Source: an uncultured Bacteroidales bacterium | GTDB taxonomy: Bacteria; Bacteroidota; Bacteroidia; Bacteroidales; Bacteroidaceae | DNA: 33,653 nucleotides | Direction: 5' to 3' | NCBI GenBank assembly: GCA_902788275.1 | Contig: CADAJV010000021.1 | Location: 1 to 33,653, forward strand | Shown: positions 7,799 through 15,110 of the stretch, piece after piece | Layout of the letters: every line of letters begins with the position of its first letter | Numbering within the stretch: position 1 is the stretch's first letter | Made by a program: the position numbers and the translations under genes | The notes under the pieces: generated by a model | The model's input: the letters and a program-made list of their open reading frames with translations, nothing else | What the model was told of the DNA's origin: nothing | The model's database searches: none

Positions 7799-9835
7799 AT
7801 GAAAATCATTATGACTCTTGCACTGGCGGCTGCCATGACTACAGCCACAGCACAGACCCTCAACCACCCCCACGGGGTGGATGTCAGCAACATGGACAAG
7901 TCCGTCAATCCCGGCACCGACTTCTATCGCTATGCCTGCGGCGGATGGATTGACAACAACCCCCTGAAGCCCGAGTATTCACGCTTCGGTTCCTTCGACG
8001 CCGTAGCTGAAGCCAACCGCGAACAGATTAAGGAGCTCATTCTCGGACTCTCTAAAGAGAAGCACGAGAAGGGGAGCGTGGCACAGAAGATTGGCGACCT
8101 TTACGCCATGATGATGGACTCCGTTCGTCAGAACAAGGAGGGCATCGCCCCTATCAAGGCCGATCTCAAGGCTATCGCCGACCTCAAAGACCGTGACGAA
8201 CTAAAGCGCATGATGGTGCTTAATTCCAACAAAGGCGCCGGCGAGCTGTGGGGCGCTGGCATCGATGCCGACATGATGAACTCCACCACCAACATCGTGA
8301 GCCTGGGCCAGAGCGGCCTCTCGCTGGGACAGAAAGAGTATTACCTCAGTGACGACCCCGCATTCACCAAGATACGCGAAGCCTTCAAACTGCATATCGT
8401 GAAGATGTTTAAGCTGCTGGGTGACGACGAGCTAACCGCCCTTCGCAAGATGGAATCGGTGATGGCCGTTGAAACACGCATGGCCAAGGCATCCAAGAGC
8501 CGCGTGGAACTGCGTGACCCCGCCTCCAACTACCACAAGATGACGTATACCGAATTTAAGGAGCAGTTTGGCGGCTACGACTGGGACCAGTACTTCCATC
8601 TCAACTATATTGACGACCTCGACATACTCGACGTAGGCCAGCCCGAGGCTATCAAGGAGGCTGTAGCCATTCTCAACGAGACTGACCTGCAGACTCTCAA
8701 GGACTGGATGCAGTGGACTCTCATCGACGGCAACACCAGTGTGCTGGGCGATGATATCTTTATGCAGAACTTTGACTTTTACAGCCGCACCATGTCGGGC
8801 CAGAAGGAGCCTCAAGCACGCTGGAAGCGCAGCGTATCGACTGTCAACGCCATACTGGGCGAGGCTGTGGGACAGCTATATGTGGAAAAGTACTTCCCCG
8901 CCGAGAATAAGGCTCGCATGGAGCAGTTGGTGAAGAACCTGCAGATTGCCCTGGCCGAGCGCATCGATGCCCAGAAATGGATGAGTGCCGAGACCAAGGC
9001 CTACGCCAAGGACAAGCTCTCCTCTTTCTATGTCAAGATTGGCTATCCCAACAAATGGAAAGACTACTCCAAGCTTGAGATTGATCCCGCTAAGTCGCTC
9101 TACGAGTCAATGCAGAACGTACGCGAGTGGGCTAACCGCAAGGCTGTGGAAGAGAAATACAAGAAACCCGTTGACCGCGACGAGTGGTACATGACTCCGC
9201 AGACCGTAAACGCCTACTACAACCCCACTACCAACGAGATTTGCTTCCCCGCCGGCATACTGCAGTACCCCTTCTTTGACATGCAGGCTGACGATGCCTT
9301 TAACTACGGCGCCATCGGCGTGGTCATAGGCCATGAGATGACTCACGGTTTTGACGACCAGGGCCGCCAGTTTGACAAGGAAGGCAACTTCCGCGACTGG
9401 TGGGCTGAGGGCGACGGCAACAAGTTTAAGGCTCGCGCTCAGGTGATGACCGACTTCTTCTCCAACATCAGCGTACTGCCCGACCTTAAGGCCAACGGCG
9501 AGCTCACCCTCGGCGAGAACCTGGCCGACCATGGCGGCCTGCAGGTGGCTTATGCAGCGTTTAAGAAGGCACAGAAGGATGCCGGCAAGACCGGGGCAGA
9601 CATGGCCAACGGCTTTACCGCCGACCAGCGCTTCTTCCTTGCCTATGCCGGAGTATGGGCACAAAACATCACCGAGGAAGCTATCCGCGACCTCACTGCC
9701 CGCGACCCCCACTCCCTCGGCGAATGGAGGGTAAACGGCGCACTGCCCCATATCGACGCATGGTACAAGGCATTCAAGATCAGCAAGAAAGACCCGCTCT
9801 TCGTGCCCAAGGCCAAGAGAGTGGACATATGGTAA
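7799..9835 (+). CDS. M13 (neprilysin-like) zinc metallopeptidase, secreted
   Basis: A 678-residue endopeptidase that begins MKIIMTLALAAAMTTATAQ, a signal peptide, so it probably acts in the periplasm or outside the cell. The mature part starts with the family's SVNPGTDFYRYACGGW segment. The substrate-binding motif NAYYNP is present, the zinc site is HEMTH (His512, Glu513, His516), and the third ligand region is GENLADHGG (Glu573, Asp577). The C-terminus has the family motif VNGALPHIDAWYKAF and ends in …KRVDIW, close to the usual CxxxW ending but without the cysteine. Length fits bacterial M13 enzymes. metA starts 7 bases after the stop and may share the transcript. Substrate unknown. Confidence 0.93.
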   Translation: MKIIMTLALAAAMTTATAQTLNHPHGVDVSNMDKSVNPGTDFYRYACGGWIDNNPLKPEYSRFGSFDAVAEANREQIKELILGLSKEKHEKGSVAQKIGDLYAMMMDSVRQNKEGIAPIKADLKAIADLKDRDELKRMMVLNSNKGAGELWGAGIDADMMNSTTNIVSLGQSGLSLGQKEYYLSDDPAFTKIREAFKLHIVKMFKLLGDDELTALRKMESVMAVETRMAKASKSRVELRDPASNYHKMTYTEFKEQFGGYDWDQYFHLNYIDDLDILDVGQPEAIKEAVAILNETDLQTLKDWMQWTLIDGNTSVLGDDIFMQNFDFYSRTMSGQKEPQARWKRSVSTVNAILGEAVGQLYVEKYFPAENKARMEQLVKNLQIALAERIDAQKWMSAETKAYAKDKLSSFYVKIGYPNKWKDYSKLEIDPAKSLYESMQNVREWANRKAVEEKYKKPVDRDEWYMTPQTVNAYYNPTTNEICFPAGILQYPFFDMQADDAFNYGAIGVVIGHEMTHGFDDQGRQFDKEGNFRDWWAEGDGNKFKARAQVMTDFFSNISVLPDLKANGELTLGENLADHGGLQVAYAAFKKAQKDAGKTGADMANGFTADQRFFLAYAGVWAQNITEEAIRDLTARDPHSLGEWRVNGALPHIDAWYKAFKISKKDPLFVPKAKRVDIW

Positions 9836-9842
9836 GACCGTC

Positions 9843-10718
9843 ATGATTTTCCTCCCCAAGAATCACCCGTCAGCCCGGCGCCTGCAAGCGCAGGGGCTGA
9901 GCATTAGCGATGACAAGCCCGGCGCCGATGCGCTGAGGCTTGTCATCCTCAACCTCATGCCGCAGAAGCAGGAGGCCGAGGAGGAATACTATACCATGAT
10001 GGACGGCGCCGGCCTCGACATTGCCGTCACCCTGGCCAAGATGAGCGGCCTACGATACAAGACTACTCCGCAGGAGTATATGGACGCCTACTACACCGAC
10101 ATAGCGGAGATAATGGAGGACGGCTGTCACTACGATGGCATGATTATCACCGGTGCACCGCTGGAGCACCTAGACTATGAGGAGGTAACCTACTGGCAAC
10201 AGCTGCACGATGTCTATCGCTGGACAATGACCCATGTGCGCTCAACCCTCAATATCTGCTGGGGAGCGTTTGCTGCCCTCAAGATTTTCTTCGGAATCGA
10301 CAAACACTGGACCGACGAGAAACTATTTGGCGTCTATCCTCACATAAGGCTGCGCAGCGACTGCCCGCTGACCGAGGGTCTGAGCCTGGAGGTGATGGTA
10401 CCCATCAGCAGACATATCACCATGGTGCGCAGCGAGCTGGAGGCGCATGAGGAGCTCACCGTGCTCATTGACCAGGAGCATACCGGCCCCGAGCTGGCCA
10501 TAGCATGGAGCGGACGCCACATCTTTGCTAACGGCCACATGGAGTACGCCGAGGGACGCCTGCGCTTTGAGTATGAGCGCGACATGGCCAAGGGCGTGCC
10601 CATCAGCGTGCCGCTCAACTACTTTGTTGACAATGACCCCACCAAGGGTGTCAACGTAAGTTGGCAAGACTCCGGCCGCCGCTTCTACCACAACTGGCTG
10701 CACCACTATGTATCCTAA
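9843..10718 (+). CDS. metA: Homoserine O-acyltransferase MetA, predicted acetyl-CoA type
   Basis: A 291-residue cytoplasmic enzyme that activates the hydroxyl of homoserine in methionine synthesis. Visible are the family segments RLVILNLMPQK (about 32-42), YDGMIITGAPLE (97-108), nucleophile Cys139 in NICWGA, and His232 and Glu234 in NGHMEY. These equal Cys142, His235 and Glu237 of E. coli MetA with a constant offset of three. On the same numbering, Glu108 falls at E. coli position 111, where Gly goes with succinyl-CoA and Glu with acetyl-CoA use in characterised enzymes. The product is therefore more likely O-acetylhomoserine, although automatic annotation would say succinyltransferase. The start codon is 7 bases behind the M13 peptidase stop. 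Confidence 0.93.
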   Translation: MIFLPKNHPSARRLQAQGLSISDDKPGADALRLVILNLMPQKQEAEEEYYTMMDGAGLDIAVTLAKMSGLRYKTTPQEYMDAYYTDIAEIMEDGCHYDGMIITGAPLEHLDYEEVTYWQQLHDVYRWTMTHVRSTLNICWGAFAALKIFFGIDKHWTDEKLFGVYPHIRLRSDCPLTEGLSLEVMVPISRHITMVRSELEAHEELTVLIDQEHTGPELAIAWSGRHIFANGHMEYAEGRLRFEYERDMAKGVPISVPLNYFVDNDPTKGVNVSWQDSGRRFYHNWLHHYVS

Positions 10719-10726
10719 TATTTAAA

Positions 10727-10853
10727 AGTTCGAAAGTTCGAGAGTTGCCGCTTCGCTCTCACTGCTCTTTGATATCGGCACCGGCTTCGCCGACAGCCGA
10801 TGAGCAGTTCGCGATGCCTACGGCATTCGAGATTTCAAAAGTTTAATTCCTAA
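10727..10853. repeat. Intergenic hairpin repeat (GCCGCTTCGCTCTC family)
   Basis: Tandem AAGTTCG units lead into GCCGCTTCGCTCTCACTGCTC. A partly complementary arm GATGAGCAGTTCGCG follows about 35 bases later, and an inner hairpin contains GGCTTCGCC. Related sequences lie at 16318-16430 and 29571-29657. It occupies the spacer downstream of metA and may also act as a transcription barrier. No gene is seen. Confidence 0.6.
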
Positions 10854-10951
10854 TAATTTTGGAGATAAGAGGAGTTAAAAGGAGATAGAAGGAGATAAAA
10901 GGAGATAGAAGGAGATAAAGGACAATAGTCATGAGTAACGGCACGTTTTAA
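10854..10951 (+). promoter_or_regulatory. Repeat module copy C: TAATTTTG, six GGAGATAR units, micro-ORF
   Basis: A -7 box TAATTTTG (10854-10861) runs directly into six 10-bp units (GGAGATAAGA, GGAGTTAAAA, GGAGATAGAA, GGAGATAAAA, GGAGATAGAA, GGAGATAAAG), then GACAATAGTC, then an open frame of six codons (M-S-N-G-T-F, 10931-10951). This is the longest of the three module copies. The U32 gene starts about 150 bases downstream on the same strand. Bases 10952-11103 are AT-rich, with AATTCTCA/CAATTTTCAATT repeats of the type also seen near 25.9 kb. Confidence 0.6.
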
Positions 10952-11103
10952 TTCCTAATTTTAACTCCCCATATTAACTCCTAATTCTCAGTTTTCAAAT
11001 CTGTAAACCGTAAACTAAACTCCTATTCTCAATTTTCAATTACCATTAGTCGAGAGTTCCAGCCGGACTTGGCTAAATTGTGAAATCGTAAAATGGTCAA
11101 ATC

Positions 11104-12960
11104 GTGAAATTGATAGAGCTATTGGCCCCTGCCCGCACAGCAGACATAGGCATTGAGGCTATCAACTGCGGAGCCGATGCGGTTTATATCGGCGCCGAGG
11201 CTTTCGGTGCGCGCCATGCCGCCGGCAACTCCATGGAAGATATTGCCCGGCTCTGTACCCATGCCCACCACTACGGAGCCCGGGTATATGTTACGGTCAA
11301 CACTATCCTCTACGACAGCGAGCTCACACAGGTGCGCACCCTCGTCAACAGGCTCCACGCTGTGGGCGTCGATGCTCTGATAGTGCAGGACACGGCTCTG
11401 CTGCTGATGGACCTGCCCCTACCCCTCCATGCCAGCACCCAGATGGACATACGCAGCGCTGACAAGGTAAGGCAGCTCTGCGACTGGGGCTTCAGTCAGG
11501 CTGTACTGGCCCGTGAGCTGGGACTCAAAGACATAGCCGCCATCCACAAGGCATGTCCGGAGATGACACTGGAGGCTTTTGTTCACGGTGCCCTATGCGT
11601 CAGCTACAGTGGCCGCTGCTACGCCTCACAGCATTGCTTCGGACGCAGCGCCAACCGCGGCGAATGCGCACAGTTCTGTCGGCTAGCCTTTGACCTGCAA
11701 GACGCCAAGGGCCGCGCCATCGTCAGCAACAAGCACCTGCTCTCGCTTAAGGACATGAACCGCAGCCGCAACCTGGAGCAGATGCTCGATGCCGGCATAC
11801 AATCGCTCAAGATTGAAGGCAGACTGAAGGACATAGCCTATGTCAAGAACACCACAGCCTACTACAGCCGCCTGCTTAATAATATAATAAGGAGAAGACC
11901 GCTGGACTACCGTCGCGCCTCGGTGGGGCAATGCCATGTGGCATTTGAGCCTAACATTGACAAGACCTTCAACCGCGGCTTCACAGACTATTTCCTTCAC
12001 GGACGCACCGAAGAAGTGGCCTCCATCAACACTCCCAAGGCCATGGGTGAACCTGTGGGGCAGGTGAAGGAGGTACGCAACGGCTTCATCCTGGTAGGCG
12101 GCACAAGCTGTTTTCACAACGGCGACGGCATCAGCTACTTTACCCCCGACGGCACGCTGCACGGTTTCCGCGTCAACCGTGCCGACAACAACAGGCTCTA
12201 TCCCCACAAGATGCCGGCAGACCTGGAACCCAAGACCCCACTCTACCGCAACCATGACGCCGCCTTTGAGGCTGCCATGCTACACCCCACCCCGGCGAGG
12301 ACCATCAGCATCGACATATATATGACCGATACTCCCGATGGATTTAGCCTCAGCGCCGAAGCCCCCTCCATCTCTCCCTCCGGAGGGAGGATCAGCGCTA
12401 CCCTCGATATAAAAGCCCAACATCAGCCGGCTCTCAAGCCACAGCGTGAACGCATAGAAGCCGAGTTGCGCAAGACTGGCGGCACGACTTATGTGGTAGG
12501 CAGCGTCAGCCTCGACCTGGACAAAGAATACTTCATTCCCGCCTCGCTGCTTAGCCAGTGGCGCAGGCAACTGATAGAAAAAGTGGAAAAGACTCTCCAC
12601 GTGCAGGCCCTACATCATCCCATTCCTTGCAGGAAGAGGCGGGGCGAGAGTCTGCCGGGCATGAGTCTGCCCTTCACCGAGAATGTAGCCAACAAAATGG
12701 CACGGCAATTCTACGAGAGCCAGGGAGCTGCCGCCATTGAGCCCGCATTTGAGATTAAGGAACCCAAGGGGCACACCGCCATCATGACCTGCCGCCACTG
12801 CATCAGATACACGCTCGGCATGTGCAGCAAAAGAAAAGGTAAGGAGGCTATGCATAAAGGCATGAGGAGCGAGGGCCCCCTCTATCTGGCCCTGCCCGAC
12901 GGACGGCGGTTTGAGCTGGAGTTCGACTGCAAAAACTGTGAGATGCGTGTACTGAAATAA
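11104..12960 (+). CDS. U32 family protein (RlhA/TrhP-like RNA hydroxylation)
   Basis: A 618-residue protein that starts at a GTG with the family's MKLIELLAPA opening. The N-terminal part is a TIM-barrel-like U32 domain with GADAVYIGAEAFGARHAA, HGALCVSYSGRCYAS (about 159-175), NRGECAQFCR and KIEGRLKD (about 236). The long C-terminal part (DUF3656-like region and beyond) makes it nearer in length to E. coli RlhA than to TrhP. Characterised members do not act as proteases on known substrates. They install 5-hydroxycytidine in 23S rRNA or 5-hydroxyuridine in tRNA. The C-terminus has a cysteine cluster, CRHC (from about 562), then C, then CKNC, that could bind metal or an iron-sulfur cluster. Residues about 420-431 are encoded by a palindromic C/G-rich segment. 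The membrane lipoprotein gene follows after 20 bases. Confidence 0.85.
   Translation: MKLIELLAPARTADIGIEAINCGADAVYIGAEAFGARHAAGNSMEDIARLCTHAHHYGARVYVTVNTILYDSELTQVRTLVNRLHAVGVDALIVQDTALLLMDLPLPLHASTQMDIRSADKVRQLCDWGFSQAVLARELGLKDIAAIHKACPEMTLEAFVHGALCVSYSGRCYASQHCFGRSANRGECAQFCRLAFDLQDAKGRAIVSNKHLLSLKDMNRSRNLEQMLDAGIQSLKIEGRLKDIAYVKNTTAYYSRLLNNIIRRRPLDYRRASVGQCHVAFEPNIDKTFNRGFTDYFLHGRTEEVASINTPKAMGEPVGQVKEVRNGFILVGGTSCFHNGDGISYFTPDGTLHGFRVNRADNNRLYPHKMPADLEPKTPLYRNHDAAFEAAMLHPTPARTISIDIYMTDTPDGFSLSAEAPSISPSGGRISATLDIKAQHQPALKPQRERIEAELRKTGGTTYVVGSVSLDLDKEYFIPASLLSQWRRQLIEKVEKTLHVQALHHPIPCRKRRGESLPGMSLPFTENVANKMARQFYESQGAAAIEPAFEIKEPKGHTAIMTCRHCIRYTLGMCSKRKGKEAMHKGMRSEGPLYLALPDGRRFELEFDCKNCEMRVLK
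12363..12392. repeat. Possible palindromic C/G-rich repeat inside the U32 gene
   Basis: The segment GCCCCCTCCATCTCTCCCTC continues CGGAGGGAG, giving a palindrome CTCCCTCCGGAGGGAG. It follows the same plan as the ABC-F repeat (GCCCCCTC, short spacer, CTCCC…GGGAG) but the sequence match is weaker. It is translated as PSISPSGGR between two structured regions. It may be chance. Confidence 0.35.
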
Positions 12961-12980
12961 CTGCTAACCAAGTTCTGACT

Positions 12981-13943
12981 ATGAAAAATACCACCTGCTG
13001 CCATTTACCTCACGTCATCATTACGGTCGTTGCACTGCTGGCCATGCTGGCATCGTGCAGTTTGCAACACAAGGAGAACAGGAGCCACTGGATTCTGACA
13101 CAAAGCCAGAGAGACTCCATTGCCTTCTCGGCCACCCATCATTATAATGTGGGCTACAATTTTATTATGGAGGCCGACTCCATGCAACTGCACAGCCTGC
13201 CCGAAGGAGTACAGCAGAACCTGGACTACGCTCCCGACTCTGCCACGCTGCTAAAGAATGAAGATTTTGTTATCACTGAGATTTACCGCTTGCAGGGACC
13301 AGACACATTGGCATCAGACAGCATCTGGCTGCGCATCGGCTCCGACGGCATACCCCTCGGCTGGGTGAGCGAGACTGAGTTGCTGACTAAGGCAGCACCC
13401 GTTGACCCTATCTCACACCTCATCTTTAAGAGCAAGGCCCACTGGCTGACTATCTTGCTCATCATCAGCATACTGTTCGCCGGATGGATAGCAACGGCCT
13501 GGCTTAAGCGAGGAGTAGGAACTGGGGCGAAAAAAGGTGGCTACGAAGAAACCAACGTTTCCGGCTATCCTGCGGCATTCATGCTGTGCTCCGCCACCGC
13601 CGGCCTGCTCTACTCGCTGATGCAGAGTATCACCCCCCATCTGTGGCAGGAATACTATTTTCACCCCACGCTCAATCCGCTGGGGCAACCTCACCTGCTA
13701 GCCATATATCTGAGCTTCATCTGGCTGAGCATCCTGCTATGGGTAGCCAATTTTTTTGACCTCAACAGCAAGACAACGTTTGGCAGGCTCGTATCCGGCA
13801 TGATTGCATACACTATCAGCGCAGCATTTCTATATGTTGCCATGGCCAGCATGCCCATGCCGTTCAGCCTGGCGATATTCGCTATACTGCTGTCATTGCT
13901 GATTTACAGAGTCCGGCAGGGCCACGCTAAGCCTCAAGCATAG
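12981..13943 (+). CDS. Membrane-anchored lipoprotein of unknown function
   Basis: A 320-residue protein whose start (TVVALLAMLASC) looks like a lipoprotein signal with the cysteine near residue 26. It has a soluble region of about 120 residues containing ITEIYRLQGPDTLASDSIWLRIGSDGIPLGWVSE, a small SH3-like or GW-like patch by eye, then four or so hydrophobic membrane helices: one starting near residue 153 (WLTILLIISILFAGWI), then near 195, 240 and 273. I do not recognise a named family. Between the first and second helix, residues about 174-190 (TGAKKGGYEETN) are encoded by a sequence nearly identical to the repeat at the left window edge. The 3' end overlaps the convergent ATP-grasp-like gene by 17 bases. 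Confidence 0.75.
   Translation: MKNTTCCHLPHVIITVVALLAMLASCSLQHKENRSHWILTQSQRDSIAFSATHHYNVGYNFIMEADSMQLHSLPEGVQQNLDYAPDSATLLKNEDFVITEIYRLQGPDTLASDSIWLRIGSDGIPLGWVSETELLTKAAPVDPISHLIFKSKAHWLTILLIISILFAGWIATAWLKRGVGTGAKKGGYEETNVSGYPAAFMLCSATAGLLYSLMQSITPHLWQEYYFHPTLNPLGQPHLLAIYLSFIWLSILLWVANFFDLNSKTTFGRLVSGMIAYTISAAFLYVAMASMPMPFSLAIFAILLSLLIYRVRQGHAKPQA
13527..13556. repeat. In-frame copy of the left-edge repeat
   Basis: The segment AAAAGGTGGCTACGAAGAAA followed by CCAAC matches AAAAGGTGGTTGCGAAGAAA followed by CCAAC at about 34-58 with two differences. At 34-58 it lies in a spacer. Here it is translated in the loop between two membrane helices. Confidence 0.6.
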
Positions 13944-15009
13944 CAACATAACTGGTGTCGTCAGCAACAGGGGTAAGGAGGCGTGTGCCGCCAACCAGGC
14001 CACCCCGTTCATCATAACGAGGCTGCAACATGGCCGATATCTCCCTACGCAGGGCAGCATTGCTCTTGTTAAACAGAAGGCGGAAACGCCCCTCGGCACC
14101 ATCAGCCATCAGCGGCAACAGATGCAGCGACAGCTCACCCATAGTGCGCCTGACATTAACCTCCACGCAGGGATGAACAGCCAGGGCGTGAGAGTCATCC
14201 ACCACCATCATGTCAACGCCCACAGGACCGAGGTAATGGCCCGCTAACCGTGCCTGCAGTTCGTCACCAACAGCGGTAATGAGCTGCCTCCTATCAAGGG
14301 CAGGAACAAGTTTCTCAATCTTTTGCCATAAATAGGGCTGGGGAGCTATATAGTTGAAAGAATAAACATTGTTGCCGTTAGTTACAAACACAGACAGACC
14401 CAGGTACTCCACCCCAGAAGGGGTGACCACAAACTCCAAAGCAAAATCTGCCACCTTATTATAATAAGGCTCCACCACCACGCCGCCCTGCTCACGCAGA
14501 CAACGGCTTATCCATGCCTTGAGGTTTGGGGACATTGTGTCGGGAGCCGCCAACATGCTGCTTTCCACTAGCCGCAGTCCGCGGCCGCTGCCAGAATAGG
14601 GGGCTTTCAGGATTGACCGCTTAACACCAGTCATCCAGCCCTGACAGGCAGATGCCAGATTCTCACTGACAAAGCAGCTCCGGCCCACGGTGAGCCCCTG
14701 CGGCAGACATCGCCTAATGGCAGGTAGCATCTCCACCGCAGTAAGGCGCGAAGACAGACGGCGTATCTCGGCCAGCTGGGCATCCGTAGGTAGATGGCTA
14801 TACCCAGCAGCCCGCAAACGATTGACAAAGCTCACATTCCATCCCCACACGGGAGCATATTCACCATAGCTGAGGTCTGTTTGCGGCAACAACTCCGCCA
14901 GTGGGGCAAGGTCGCGCTCCATCTGCTGCACATTGGGTGGCGGAGTATAGTTGGCCACATTGCGCCCAAGGGCCAAATCATGTGAAAAATTTAGAAAATG
15001 TACATCCAC
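13927..15009 (-). CDS. ATP-grasp-like conserved Bacteroidales protein
   Basis: About 360 residues from a GTG at 15009. The N-terminal FLNFSHDLALGRNVANYTPP matches a pattern I know from conserved Bacteroides proteins opening LFNPENDLAL. Later segments suggest an ATP-grasp fold: KAPYSGSGRGLR (about 133) as the lysine and glycine-rich loop, EQGGVVVEPYY, and EVNVRRTMG (about 285), like the metal-binding E-x-N-x-R of that fold. The reaction is unknown. The open frame extends to a GTG at 15045, but a -7 box TAATTTTG at 15015-15022 lies between the two starts, so the downstream start is preferred. The stop codon overlaps the convergent lipoprotein gene. Confidence 0.7.
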   Translation of the reverse strand: MDVHFLNFSHDLALGRNVANYTPPPNVQQMERDLAPLAELLPQTDLSYGEYAPVWGWNVSFVNRLRAAGYSHLPTDAQLAEIRRLSSRLTAVEMLPAIRRCLPQGLTVGRSCFVSENLASACQGWMTGVKRSILKAPYSGSGRGLRLVESSMLAAPDTMSPNLKAWISRCLREQGGVVVEPYYNKVADFALEFVVTPSGVEYLGLSVFVTNGNNVYSFNYIAPQPYLWQKIEKLVPALDRRQLITAVGDELQARLAGHYLGPVGVDMMVVDDSHALAVHPCVEVNVRRTMGELSLHLLPLMADGAEGRFRLLFNKSNAALRREISAMLQPRYDERGGLVGGTRLLTPVADDTSYVAMLEA

Positions 15010-15014
15010 GACGA

Positions 15015-15022
15015 CAAAATTA
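15015..15022 (-). promoter_or_regulatory. -7 box of the ATP-grasp-like gene
   Basis: TAATTTTG on the minus strand matches TAnnTTTG. A transcription start at the usual distance would fall within a few bases of the GTG at 15009. This implies a leaderless or nearly leaderless message, or a still more internal start. Confidence 0.45.
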
Positions 15023-15077
15023 GTCCTTTTTAGCGCATTTTCCACGTTAGTAAACTATAAAATTCAGAAATTATCGT

Positions 15078-15085
15078 TATTTTTG
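15078..15085 (+). promoter_or_regulatory. -7 box of the DUF4143-type ATPase gene
   Basis: TATTTTTG fits TAnnTTTG and lies 25 bases before the ATG at 15111. It diverges from the box at 15015-15022, so the two genes are fired back to back from a roughly 100-base region. No clear -33 TTTG is seen. Confidence 0.45.
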
Positions 15086-15110
15086 CGCATAAAACCTAAA
15101 AATAGCCGAT

